Part shown: positions 25,401-32,550 of the stretch, one piece after another
Numbering within the stretch: position 1 is the first letter of the stretch
How the letters are laid out: the number at the start of each line of letters is the position of its first letter
Origin: Mesorhizobium sp. SOD10
GTDB taxonomy: Bacteria; Pseudomonadota; Alphaproteobacteria; Rhizobiales; Rhizobiaceae
Assembly: GCA_000824805.1 (NCBI GenBank)
Contig: CCNA01000026.1
Span: 19,483-83,482 of the forward strand
DNA: 64,000 bases
Direction of reading: 5' to 3'
The notes under the pieces: model-generated
What the model saw: only the letters and a program-made list of their open reading frames with translations
The model's database searches: none
Told to the model about the DNA's origin: nothing
Program-made: the position numbers and the translations under genes

Positions 25401-25736
25401 ACGCTGGAGGATGAGAAATCGATCGCCAACGTCATCGTCTGGCCGCGTGTCTTCGACCGCTTCCGCTCGGTGGTGATGGGCGCGCGCTTCATCCGCGTCA
25501 CCGGCAAGCTGCAGCACGAATCGGACGTCATCCACATCGTCGCCGACCGGATCGAGGATTTGACTCCATGGCTGAGCGTGCTGCTGGAGTCCGCCAGTCG
25601 CCCGGTCATCGAGCATAACCCCGCCGAACGGCCGGTTGGATCCGCCGCAAGCCGTGGCCTGCCGGTCCATCAGGACGTCGCGACGCTGTCGAGCACCGCA
25701 CAACAGGTCATGCCGAAGGGGCGGAATTTTCAGTAG
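22404..25736 (+). CDS. dnaE2: Error-prone DNA polymerase III alpha subunit homologue
   Basis: A 1110-residue C-family polymerase, the catalytic member of the ImuA-ImuB-DnaE2 translesion system. An N-terminal PHP domain (YAEFGIQSNFSFLRGAS onwards, residues 10-80) precedes the polymerase core. PPDIDVDFEHERRDEVIAYI near residue 390 carries the catalytic aspartates. ESHAASFALLVYASCWFK and an OB-fold (VTVAGLVLVRQRPGKGNAIF) near residue 985 follow. Length and order match DnaE2. Translation is coupled to imuB by a four-base overlap. SOS-controlled through the LexA box at 19882. Confidence 0.97.
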   Translation: MNALTVIPYAEFGIQSNFSFLRGASKPEELVVTAKFYGFASIGLADRNTVAGVVRAWQQAKVEKMAYHPGCRLVFSDGTPDILAYPRDRQGWGHLCRMLTQANLRDETEKGATLLELSDFLEWGDRMSLAILPNLSARAEGNLETISRLKDRFGAALRLAVAPDYGGNDRFRIEQAAAMAEHARLPLMATNDVLYHAADRRPLQDVLTAIRLNTPVSEVGLELTANAERHLKPPLEMARLFRRHPQALAETLRFADELTFSLSDLEYNYPDEPTESGLGPQAELERLAREGAAMRYPAGVPAHVLQRIEEELALIERLNYARYFLTVHDIVKFARSKDILCQGRGSAANSVICFCIGITEVGPDRIDALFERFISEERNEPPDIDVDFEHERRDEVIAYIYEKYSAKRTALAAAVISYRGRSALREVAKAMGLSEDVRSALSSTIWGWSTSELGEREADAGGLDRTDPLSRQVLERANEIMGFPRHLSQHVGGFVITRDRLDEVVPIVKTAMEERKMVEWDKDDLDAVKILKVDVLALGMLTCLKRALTLLTDHYPEARDRFGRPYVLATLPEEDRRVYAMIQRADTLGVFQIESRAQMSMLPRLKPKKFYDLVIEVAIVRPGPIQGDMVHPYLRRRQGKEKAEYPKPELEEILGKTLGVPLFQEQAMKIAIVAGGFRPGEADELRRAMATFKRTGTIGNYRQRMIDGMVGRGYEKEFAERCFKQIEGFGEYGFPESHAASFALLVYASCWFKTFFPDVFCAAILNSQPMGFYQPAQLVRDARDHGVEIREVDINHSLWDCTLEQSAFDPSRILERHASMRGVIETAHAVRLGFRQIKGLSKERMESVVAQRGDGYRSVRDVWLRSGLDVGEIERLAEADAFRSIGLDRRAALWEVRALDGKSAAEKLPLFDQPSLSLRELEPETKLPKMPLGEHVVHDYRSLGLSLKEHPVAFLRERLTRAGITPNASLPSVRDGRRVTVAGLVLVRQRPGKGNAIFLTLEDEKSIANVIVWPRVFDRFRSVVMGARFIRVTGKLQHESDVIHIVADRIEDLTPWLSVLLESASRPVIEHNPAERPVGSAASRGLPVHQDVATLSSTAQQVMPKGRNFQ

Positions 25737-25890
25737 GCACAGAGGCCTTCTGCCCTTAATCGGAGCGAAGACGCCAAGATGGGAGGAAGATATTGTGAAG
25801 CCGCGTTCCTTCACACCCCCTCTGTCCCGCCAGCGTCTCCGACCAGTGCGCTGCAGCGCTTCCGCCAATCTCGAGGCTTGCAGGGTCCCG

Positions 25891-26136
25891 TCACGAAGGT
25901 CCGCCGAGCCGCGGCGGCGGTGGCGTCAGCATGTCCTCGGCCGAGATCGTGCGCGCCTCCGAGGGCAGCATGATCGGGATGCCGTCGCGCACCGGATAGG
26001 CGAGCTTCGCCACGCGCGAGACCAGCTCGTTGCGCTCCGGATCCCAGGTCAGCGGCCCCTTGGTCAGCGGGCAGGCGAGCAATTCCAGAAGCTTCGGATC
26101 GACCGTGGCTTTTCGTCCGTCCCGTCCGTCCGCCAT
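25891..26136 (-). CDS. Trm112-like (UPF0434) protein
   Basis: An 81-residue Trm112-family protein: LLELLACPLTKGPLTWDPER with a single CP motif, and AYPVRDGIPIMLPSEAR. Trm112-like proteins are small partners of methyltransferases or are of unknown function in bacteria. The ATG at 26136 (MADGRDG) follows the LON-domain gene by 14 bases on the same strand, so the two are probably cotranscribed. The family's usual second cysteine pair is absent, as in many proteobacterial members. Confidence 0.88.
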   Translation of the reverse strand: MADGRDGRKATVDPKLLELLACPLTKGPLTWDPERNELVSRVAKLAYPVRDGIPIMLPSEARTISAEDMLTPPPPRLGGPS

Positions 26137-26150
26137 GAGCTCACCCCAAA

Positions 26151-26822
26151 CTATTGCAGGCTCGACCCAAACTCGTCGTCCTCGCGCGCCAGCGTCATCT
26201 CGGTGATGGCGATCAGCGTCTCGGCGCGCGTCTTGAGGTCCGGCGCTTCCAGCAGCGCCTGCTTCTCGGCCGGTCCATAGGGCGCCATCATCGACAGCGC
26301 GTTGACCAGCATGCCGTTTTCGGCGCGGCTGACGCTCTCCCAATCGGCCTCGAGGTCGTTGGCCTGCAGATAGGCGCGAAATGCCTTGAGCAGCGCCGGC
26401 CGGTCGACCTCGGCGCCGGCCGGGTCCTCATCGAGGTCGGCGAGAAACGGTGTGATCTTGCACTGCCGGAACGGCGCCTTTGCCGTGAGCTCCTGCACGA
26501 TGCGGAACCGGCACACGCCCTGCAGCGAGATCAGGTAGCGGCCGTCGCCCGTTTCGGCGAGCGAGATGATGCGCCCGGCGCAACCGACGCTGCACAGCTC
26601 CGGCTCGCCGTCGTCGCGCACTGCGCCGTCGAGGCTCGGCTGGACCATGCCGATCAGCCGCGAGCCGGCCATCGCCTGGTCTATCATCTGCAGGTAGCGC
26701 GGCTCGAAGATGTTGAGCGGCATGCGGCCGCCGGGCAGAAGCAGCGCTCCGGCGAGCGGAAACACTGGGACTGCCGTCGGCAGATCCCTGGCAAGCCGGT
26801 AGAGTGCGTTACCGACGCGCAC
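26151..26822 (-). CDS. LON peptidase substrate-binding domain protein
   Basis: A 223-residue stand-alone LON N-terminal domain protein without ATPase or protease parts. VPVFPLAGALLLPGGRMPLNIFEPRYLQMI near residue 18 is the signature, followed by GCAGRIISLAETGDGRYLISLQGVCRF. Such proteins are thought to bind unfolded or adaptor proteins; the role in rhizobia is unknown. The pair with the Trm112-like gene is a common rhizobial arrangement. A thioredoxin-TPR gene lies upstream, on the same strand, across a repeat-rich gap. Confidence 0.88.
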   Translation of the reverse strand: MRVGNALYRLARDLPTAVPVFPLAGALLLPGGRMPLNIFEPRYLQMIDQAMAGSRLIGMVQPSLDGAVRDDGEPELCSVGCAGRIISLAETGDGRYLISLQGVCRFRIVQELTAKAPFRQCKITPFLADLDEDPAGAEVDRPALLKAFRAYLQANDLEADWESVSRAENGMLVNALSMMAPYGPAEKQALLEAPDLKTRAETLIAITEMTLAREDDEFGSSLQ

Positions 26823-27187
26823 CGCAACCCTCCCAAAGCAACGCCGGCAAACGCTTCACCCTGCAATCTCCTCTCGCACCGGCAAACCCGCCTTCGATCG
26901 GCGGCGAACCGCCGACCTGCCCTTATCTGGCGCTGGTGCTCCGCCGCTCAAGCCTGCCGGCCGCGACAGTCGGCAAAAAACTTTGACGACAATTCCAGGA
27001 ACCAGCGGTTTCCGCCCGGAATTGCGCAAAACCAAGCCTAAAGCATGTCTCCCGAAAGTGGTAACCGGTTTCGGGATAAAGACATGCGTAAATCAAGAAT
27101 CTAAAGCGCATGGAGCGAATCTGAAAGATCGCGACGCGCTTTAGAGCAATTCCAGGAAAAGTGTGAAACGGTTTTCCTGGAATTGCT
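26823..27187. other. Repeat-rich intergenic region
   Basis: This 365-base gap holds three repeat units in a row: family A (26989-27030), family B (27039-27143) and a perfect family A palindrome (27143-27189). The rest (26823-26985) has no gene that I can support. Confidence 0.65.
27039..27143. repeat. Dispersed repeat, family B
   Basis: Starts TAAAGCATGTCTCCCGAAAG and continues through an imperfect ACCGGTTTCGGG hairpin to GATCGCGACGCGCTTTA. The same unit is inverted at 29721-29827. Similar units are frequent between rhizobial genes. No coding capacity. Confidence 0.75.
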
Positions 27188-27189
27188 CT
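27143..27189. repeat. Perfect palindrome of repeat family A
   Basis: AGAGCAATTCCAGGAAAA (27143-27160) and its exact reverse complement (27172-27189) flank an 11-base loop, an 18-pair stem. It abuts the stop codon of the thioredoxin-TPR gene and supplies two of its three bases, so it may act as that gene's transcription terminator or 3' stabiliser. Confidence 0.85.
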
Positions 27190-28180
27190 ACGAGAACAGC
27201 AGCGACGAGAGCTTGCGGCGTGCCGCGAGCGTCGCCTCGTCGGTCATTCCCCAAGCCTCGAAGAACTTCAACAGCTGCGCCCTGGCCCCGTCGTCGTTCC
27301 AGGTCCGGTCGGCCTTGACGATCGCCAGCAGATTGTCGGCGGCCGCATTCCGCTCGCCGCGCGCGTTCTGGACCATCGCCAGGTCGAAACGCGCCTGATG
27401 GTCGGCCGGGTTGGCGGCGAGCCGGCGCTCGAACTCGGCCGGATTGCCGAGCGCCGCCGCTTCCGCCGCCAGCGTCATCTTGGCGCGCAGCGCCGCCAGC
27501 GCCGGCGCGTCCTTCTTGTCCTCGGGCGCCCGGGCGAGCACGGCCTCGGCGCCTTGCGCGTCGCCGGCATCGAACAGGATCTCGCCCAGCCCGGCGATCG
27601 CCTCGAGCGTCTCGGGCGCCTGCTCGAGGATCGCGTCATAGATGTCGGCCGCGGTCTGCGCGTCGCCGGCCGTGCGCGCCTCCGCCGCCGCGGCAAGCGC
27701 GTCCGCGATCTGCGGCGCGCCGCCGCCCTTGCCGCCGATCTTCTGGATGAACTGGTTGATCTGGCTTTCGGGAATGGCGCCCATGAAGCCGTCGACCGGC
27801 TGGCCGTCCTTGAAGGCGATGACCGCGGGGATCGACTGGATGCCGAGCTGGCCGGCGATCGACGGATGGTCGTCGATGTTCATCTTGACCAGCTTGACCT
27901 TGCCGCCGGCGGCCTGCACCGCCTTCTCGAGCTGCGGCGTCAGCTGCTTGCAGGGCCCGCACCATGGCGCCCAGAAATCGACCAGCACCGGCTGGCGGCG
28001 CGATTCCTGGATGACGTCGGCGGCGAAGGTCGCGGTCGTGGTATCCTTGATCAGGTCGGCCGCCGCCGGCGCGTCGCCCAGCGAAACCTTGGGGCGGTCG
28101 CCGCCGCCATACTGCACCGTCTGGGCGTATTGGCCGCCATTGCCGCCGAACGCGCCGCTATACGGATTGTTGTCGCTCAT
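27188..28180 (-). CDS. Thioredoxin-TPR protein (YbbN/CnoX-like)
   Basis: A 330-residue fusion of an N-terminal thioredoxin domain (about 50-160) and a C-terminal TPR-like region (about 165-320), the architecture of the holdase/co-chaperone YbbN (CnoX). The active site is the complete WCGPC in VDFWAPWCGPCKQLTPQ (near residue 75), unlike E. coli CnoX, which has SxxC. It could therefore be a real dithiol oxidoreductase as well as a chaperone. A Gly/Tyr/Asn-rich 30-residue N-terminal extension precedes the domain. The ATG at 28180 is clear. Often annotated trxA in rhizobia. Confidence 0.9.
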   Translation of the reverse strand: MSDNNPYSGAFGGNGGQYAQTVQYGGGDRPKVSLGDAPAAADLIKDTTTATFAADVIQESRRQPVLVDFWAPWCGPCKQLTPQLEKAVQAAGGKVKLVKMNIDDHPSIAGQLGIQSIPAVIAFKDGQPVDGFMGAIPESQINQFIQKIGGKGGGAPQIADALAAAAEARTAGDAQTAADIYDAILEQAPETLEAIAGLGEILFDAGDAQGAEAVLARAPEDKKDAPALAALRAKMTLAAEAAALGNPAEFERRLAANPADHQARFDLAMVQNARGERNAAADNLLAIVKADRTWNDDGARAQLLKFFEAWGMTDEATLAARRKLSSLLFS

Positions 28181-28283
28181 CGTGTCGCCCTTTCGGTCGC
28201 GCGTCAGGCGTCGGCGCCCGGCGCGTCATTTTTCGGATTTTGGAACCGCCTTCCATGTGGCGATCAAGCCCTGACTTTCAAGA

Positions 28284-28673
28284 TTATGAGACTTTCAAGA
28301 TAACAGGATCGTGGCCAGTTGCCTTGACGAATCTGATCAGGTCGGCGGCGGTGATCGAGGTCGTCGCCTCATTGGTCAGCGGGTGGCCGTTGATGATGTC
28401 ATGGCTCATCAATGCTTCGTCGAGAACAACCTTCACGCGTCCTTCCGTGTCATTGATCAGGCCGAAGACGGTGACCGCGCCGGGGATGACGCCGAGCAGC
28501 TCCATCAGCATCTCCGGCTTGCCGAACGACACCCGGCTGGCGGCGCCGATGAGGTGATGGATCTGCTTCAGATCGACCGCGGCGTCCTCGCCGACGGTGA
28601 CGAGGAAATAATTGTCCTTCTTGTCCTTGAGGAACAGGTTCTTGGTGTGGCCGCCGGGAATCTCGCCGCGCAG
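28284..28673 (-). pseudogene. 5'-truncated prolyl-tRNA deacylase (ProX/YbaK) remnant
   Basis: The frame encodes most of a ProX/YbaK-type editing domain, which removes misacylated amino acids from tRNA. GEIPGGHTKNLFLKDKK (with the conserved lysine), HHLIGAASRVSFGKPEML and HPLTNEATTSI are all family-like. Family members begin about 40 residues earlier with a conserved strand and helix. Here, upstream of LRGEIPGG (28673), the sequence becomes arginine-rich and unrelated, running into the tRNA-Gly upstream region. No start codon in the family position exists. I read it as a gene that lost its 5' end, though a shortened protein from a chance start cannot be excluded. Confidence 0.65.
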
Positions 28674-28784
28674 GCGGCGGCTTTGCCTGCTGATTTGCGA
28701 TCGCCCCGGTTCCGCCGCTTCGATGCTTTTCGAGCGAACGTCGCCGCGGAAAGAATTAGCCCCAAAAAGACCGTCATTTCCCTG

Positions 28785-28815
28785 TTGCAATCGCCGCGCT
28801 CTTCGGCCATATAGG
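28785..28815 (+). promoter_or_regulatory. Possible tRNA-Gly promoter
   Basis: TTGCAA at 28785-28790 with CATATA at 28808-28813 (17 bases apart), or TATAGG at 28810-28815. It lies about 30 bases upstream of the tRNA. A GC-rich discriminator follows, as expected for stable RNA promoters. Confidence 0.45.
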
Positions 28816-28842
28816 CGCGGCTTGCGGCCCAAGGCCGCGCGA

Positions 28843-28917
28843 GCGGGTGTAGCTCAGGGGTAGAGCACAACCTTGCCAAGGTTGGGGTCGGGCGTTCGAA
28901 TCGCCTCACCCGCTCCA
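28843..28917 (+). tRNA. tRNA-Gly (anticodon GCC)
   Basis: Full cloverleaf. The acceptor arm GCGGGTG pairs with CACCCGC. D arm GCTC/GAGC, anticodon arm CAACC-TTGCCAA-GGTTG with anticodon GCC, and T arm with GTTCGAATC. Discriminator base T, and CCA is encoded (28915-28917). It reads glycine codons GGC/GGU. A strong terminator follows at 28945. Confidence 0.97.
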
Positions 28918-28944
28918 GTTTCCTCACCGAGGATCAAGCAAACG

Positions 28945-28971
28945 AAAAGCCGCGGTTCGCCGCGGCTTTTT
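28945..28971 (+). terminator. Rho-independent terminator of tRNA-Gly
   Basis: AAAAGCCGCGG and CCGCGGCTTTT form an 11-pair stem around a TTCG loop, followed by a T run. This is a textbook intrinsic terminator 28 bases after the tRNA, and the A/T ends make it potentially bidirectional. Confidence 0.93.
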
Positions 28972-29291
28972 CGCGTTTAGGCCTGCGGGCAGCCCTCGCC
29001 GGACGGAACGACCGGCGAGGGCCGGCGGCGCCATGCGCCAATGCCGGTATCGGGGGCTGGCGGGCGATTCGCGAGTCCCGTTCGCATGAGGACGCGGATT
29101 GCGGCGCCGCGATTCAACCGCAGATCACATCGGATAACGTTTGCGTGCCACTCCATTCCGATGTTGCGCCGGCTTCTACATTTCCTCCCTGGGCCGAGAA
29201 CCGCCGGCGGTGAATGGGCTGCACCGCGACACGACGCGACCGGACGGCCCGTTCGGAAAAGCGGTTTGACCGCTTCAGAGGAGATGTCATC

Positions 29292-29675
29292 ATGCGTTCT
29301 TTCATCCCAAAAATCATCGCGGCCGCCTCGATTTTCGCGGCCATCCCGCTGTCGAGCGCCTATGCCGTGCACCGCCACCATAGGGGACAGGCCGACACCA
29401 TGACCACGGCGTCGGTGCCGGTGGACCCGGAAGCCAGAGCCGCGACGGATCAGCTGCTTGGCGTGAAACAGGGTATCCGTGAGGCCAGGGAGGTCGGCAA
29501 GATCTCTGAGGATCAGGCCCGCGACCTGATGCGGCAGGCGGATGCAATCCGGCCGACCGGAGGCCGTTCGGTGATGGGCCAGATCAATGATCTGGATCAG
29601 CGGCTTCAGAATGCCACCGGCCAAGGTACCTACATGGGCGGCGGCGCCGACGGCGGCTACTATCCGAACGGCTGA
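29292..29675 (+). CDS. Small exported protein of unknown function
   Basis: A 127-residue protein with a Sec signal peptide (MRSFIPKIIAAASIFAAIPL, cleavage probably after SSAYA). A His-rich stretch VHRHHRG follows. The mature part has an amphipathic pair of helices (QGIREAREVGKISEDQARDLM; VMGQINDLDQRLQNATGQG) and a Gly/Tyr-rich end. I do not recognise a named family. The start at 29292 is set by GAGGAG 10 bases upstream. Confidence 0.78.
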   Translation: MRSFIPKIIAAASIFAAIPLSSAYAVHRHHRGQADTMTTASVPVDPEARAATDQLLGVKQGIREAREVGKISEDQARDLMRQADAIRPTGGRSVMGQINDLDQRLQNATGQGTYMGGGADGGYYPNG

Positions 29676-29720
29676 CGATATTCGCTCGTCCAATGCTGCC
29701 GCCGGTGTGATCAGACCTGC

Positions 29721-29827
29721 CTAAAGCGCGTCGCGATCTTTCAGATTCGCTCCCCGCGCTTTAGGCTTTTGATTTTGCGCATGTCTTTGCCCCGAACCGG
29801 TTCCCACTTTCGGGAGACATGCTTTAG
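29721..29827. repeat. Dispersed repeat, family B (inverted copy)
   Basis: The reverse complement of the unit at 27039-27143, from CTAAAGCGCGTCGCGATCTT to CGGGAGACATGCTTTAG. The two copies face each other across about 2.6 kb that includes the tRNA and the truncated deacylase gene. The rest of the gap to 29902 shows nothing more. Confidence 0.75.
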
Positions 29828-29901
29828 GCCTTCACCGGCGGCCGTTTTTCCTGCTTGAAAGTGTTCCCGCGTTGCCGTCCGGGTTGAAAGCGGACCCGCA
29901 A

Positions 29902-30342
29902 CTACGCCAGCCTTGCCCGCGTCGTCCGCGGCGTCGCCAGCAAGAGGCTCGTTTCGCTGCCCGTTATGCCGGGAATCAGCCGGATGCGGCGCAGCACCGC
30001 GTCGAAATCCGTCAACGTGGCGGTGCCGAGCTCGACCACCAGGTCCCAGCGCCCATTGGTGGTATGAATGGTCGAGACCTCGGCGAGGCCGCCTAGCGCC
30101 TTGACGACGCGATCGGCGGCGTGGCCCTCGATCTCGATCATCATCACGCCGCGTATCTTCTGATCGACCGCGTCGGCGCGCAGCACCACCGTGTAGCCGA
30201 TGATCTCGCCGGATTTCTCCAGCCGCTCCATGCGCGCCCGGACCGTGGCGCGCGAGACGCCGAGATCGACCGCAAGGTCGGAGACGCTGCGCCGCGCATC
30301 GTGCCTCAGAAGCGTGACCAGCCTTTCGTCGAGCGCGTCCAT
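29902..30342 (-). CDS. Lrp/AsnC family regulator
   Basis: A 146-residue Lrp/AsnC regulator. The N-terminal helix-turn-helix is SVSDLAVDLGVSRATVRARMERLEKSGEI (residues 20-48). The C-terminal RAM (ligand-binding) domain starts near residue 65 with IRGVMMIEIEG and includes VSTIHTTNGRWDLVVELG. It is divergent from the arginase gene, with palindromes between them, so it is likely the arginine- or ornithine-responsive regulator of that operon. Confidence 0.9.
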   Translation of the reverse strand: MDALDERLVTLLRHDARRSVSDLAVDLGVSRATVRARMERLEKSGEIIGYTVVLRADAVDQKIRGVMMIEIEGHAADRVVKALGGLAEVSTIHTTNGRWDLVVELGTATLTDFDAVLRRIRLIPGITGSETSLLLATPRTTRARLA

Positions 30343-30374
30343 GATTGCCCACTTCGATCAAAGCGTTTGCCCAA

Positions 30375-30408
30375 AATGATAAATCATTCTTCCCGAAATG
30401 CCAATTTC
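30375..30408. promoter_or_regulatory. Palindromes between Lrp-type regulator and arginase
   Basis: Two AT-rich inverted repeats lie in the divergent promoter region. AATGAT-AA-ATCATT at 30375-30388 is perfect; GAAAT-GCCA-ATTTC at 30395-30408 is a second. They are of the size and composition of Lrp/AsnC half-site arrays and are the likely operators. Confidence 0.6.
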
Positions 30409-30473
30409 GCCTGTTCAAACCGCCAGCGGTCGGTGATCCAATCGAGACGATCAACCGCGAGGATGAGACAATC

Positions 30474-31406
30474 ATGCGCTGCAGGATCGTCGGTGCGCCG
30501 GTGCAGGACGGCGCGGGCAGGATGGGATGCGAAATGGGGCCGAGCGCGCTGCGCACGGCGGGACTGGTCTCGGTGCTGGCCGAGCTCGGCCACGAGGTCG
30601 AGGACTGGGGCGCGGTCGAGAAGGCCGCGGCGCGCCCGGTGGTGCACGGCAATCTCGCGCTGAAGGCGCTGCCGGAAATCTCCGCCTGGACGGCGGCGAT
30701 CGCCGAGACCGCCTACACAGCTTCGAAGGACGCCATGCCGATCTTCCTCGGCGGCGACCATTCGATCTCCGCCGGCACGGTGTCGGGCGTGGCGCGCCGC
30801 GCCGCCGAGCGCGGCCGGCCGCTCTTCGTGCTGTGGCTCGACGCGCATCCCGATTTCCACACGCTCGACACCACCACCAGCGGCAATCTGCACGGCGTGC
30901 CGCTCGCCTATGCGAGCGGACAGGCCGGCTTCAAGGGCTATTTCCCCGATCTGCCGCAGGCGGTCGACTCGGCCCGTATCTGCGCCATCGGCCTGCGCAG
31001 CGTCGATCCGGCCGAGCGCCGCGCGCTGACCGAAGCCGGCGTCACCGTGCATGACATGCGCGCCATCGACGAGCACGGCATCGCGCCCTTGCTGCGCGCC
31101 TTCCTCGCCCGTGTCGAGAAGGAGAACGGGCTCCTGCATGTCAGCCTCGACGTCGATTTCCTCGACCCGTCGATCGCACCGGCCGTGGGCACCACCGTGC
31201 CCGGCGGCGCCACGTTCCGCGAGGCGCATCTGGTGATGGAGATGCTGTCCGACTCAGGCCTGGTCTCCAGCCTCGACCTTGTCGAATTGAACCCGTTCCT
31301 CGACGAGCGCGGCCGCACCGCCATCCTGATGGTCGACCTCACCGCCAGCCTGATGGGCCGCCGCATCATGGACCGCCCGACCCGCAGCCACTCCGGAAGC
31401 CTCTGA
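30474..31406 (+). CDS. rocF: Arginase
   Basis: A 310-residue arginase that hydrolyses L-arginine to ornithine and urea in the cytoplasm. The Mn-binding motifs are LGGDHSIS (near residue 98), WLDAHPDFHT (near 121) and SLDVDFLDPSIAPAVG (near 224). The closing segment SLDLVELNPFLDERGRTA is standard. The ATG at 30474 has GAGGAT upstream. The next gene, ornithine cyclodeaminase, follows two bases after the stop, so the pair converts arginine to proline. Confidence 0.95.
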   Translation: MRCRIVGAPVQDGAGRMGCEMGPSALRTAGLVSVLAELGHEVEDWGAVEKAAARPVVHGNLALKALPEISAWTAAIAETAYTASKDAMPIFLGGDHSISAGTVSGVARRAAERGRPLFVLWLDAHPDFHTLDTTTSGNLHGVPLAYASGQAGFKGYFPDLPQAVDSARICAIGLRSVDPAERRALTEAGVTVHDMRAIDEHGIAPLLRAFLARVEKENGLLHVSLDVDFLDPSIAPAVGTTVPGGATFREAHLVMEMLSDSGLVSSLDLVELNPFLDERGRTAILMVDLTASLMGRRIMDRPTRSHSGSL

Positions 31407-31408
31407 TC

Positions 31409-32467
31409 ATGACCCAGCCTTCGCGCCTCGCCATCGTCCCCTTCGTCAGCGTCGACCGCATGATGAAGCTCGTGCTCGCCATCGGCGTCGAACGTTTCCT
31501 CACCGAGCTCGCCGCCTATATCGAGGAGGATTTCCGCCGCTGGGAGCTGTTCGACAAGACGCCGCGCGTCGCCTCACACAGCCATGACGGCGTCATCGAG
31601 CTGATGCCGACCAGCGACGGCAAGATGTATGGCTTCAAATATGTCAACGGCCATCCGAAGAACATGCGCGAGGGCCGCCAGACCGTCACCGCCTTCGGCG
31701 TGCTCGCCGATGTCGGCTCCGGCTATCCGATGCTGCTCACCGAAATGACGATCCTGACGGCGCTGCGTACCGCCGCCACCTCGGCGGTAGCGGCAAAATA
31801 CCTGGCGCCCAAGGGCTCGCGCGCCATGGCCATCATCGGCAACGGCGCCCAATCCGAATTCCAGGCCATCGCCTTCAAGGCCTTGCTCGGCATCGACCGG
31901 CTGCGGCTCTACGACATCGACCGCCAAGCCTCCGAAAAATGCGCCCGCAACCTCGCCGGCAAAGGTTTTGACATCACCATCTGCGCGACCGGGCAGGACG
32001 CGGTGGAAGGCGTCGACATCATCACCACGGTGACGGCCGACAAGCAGTACGCCACGATCCTCACCGACAACATGGTCGGCTCCGGCGTCCACATCAACGC
32101 GGTCGGCGGCGACTGCCCGGGCAAGACGGAGCTGCACCGCGAGATCCTGTTGCGCTCCGACATCTTCGTCGAGTTCCCGCCGCAGACGCGCATCGAGGGC
32201 GAGATCCAGCAGCTCGACGCCGACCATCCGGTGACCGAGCTGTGGCAGGTGGTGACCGGCCAGGCGCCCGGCCGCAAGGCGCCGGAACAGATCACGCTGT
32301 TCGATTCCGTCGGCTTCGCCACCGAGGATTTTTCCGCGCTGCGCTACGTCCGCGACCAGCTCCAGGCCACCGGCCTCTATGAAGAGCTCGACCTGCTCGC
32401 CGACCCCGACGAGCCGCGCGACCTGTTCGGCATGCTGGAGAGGGCGGCCATGCAGCCGGCGGCGTGA
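31409..32467 (+). CDS. ocd: Ornithine cyclodeaminase
   Basis: A 352-residue NAD-dependent enzyme of the OCD/mu-crystallin family. It converts L-ornithine directly to L-proline and ammonia. The Rossmann motif IIGNGAQSEFQAIAFKALLG is near residue 140. GSGVHINAVGGDCPGKTELH near residue 225 and DSVGFATEDFSALRYV near 303 are characteristic of true OCD rather than alanine-dehydrogenase-like members. It is two bases after rocF: an arginine-use operon like that known in Agrobacterium. Confidence 0.94.
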   Translation: MTQPSRLAIVPFVSVDRMMKLVLAIGVERFLTELAAYIEEDFRRWELFDKTPRVASHSHDGVIELMPTSDGKMYGFKYVNGHPKNMREGRQTVTAFGVLADVGSGYPMLLTEMTILTALRTAATSAVAAKYLAPKGSRAMAIIGNGAQSEFQAIAFKALLGIDRLRLYDIDRQASEKCARNLAGKGFDITICATGQDAVEGVDIITTVTADKQYATILTDNMVGSGVHINAVGGDCPGKTELHREILLRSDIFVEFPPQTRIEGEIQQLDADHPVTELWQVVTGQAPGRKAPEQITLFDSVGFATEDFSALRYVRDQLQATGLYEELDLLADPDEPRDLFGMLERAAMQPAA

Positions 32468-32472
32468 GCCTT

Positions 32473-32532
32473 TCCCTTCTCCCCGTTTCACGGGGAGAAG
32501 GTGCCCGAAGGGCGGATGAGGGGCGGCGCCCG
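32473..32532. repeat. Dispersed repeat, family D
   Basis: A near-perfect family D copy: a CTTCTCCCCGTTTCACGGGG hairpin, then GTGCCCGAAGGGCGGATGAG. It lies between the convergent ocd and LacI-type genes and could act as a terminator-like structure for either. Confidence 0.75.
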
Positions 32533-32550
32533 CGTTGATGATGCTGGCAC

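Noticed and set aside
28843..28917. tRNA-Gly as an integration site of a mobile island
   Set aside because: No integrase gene, no repeated 3' tRNA end downstream, and the following genes look chromosomal.
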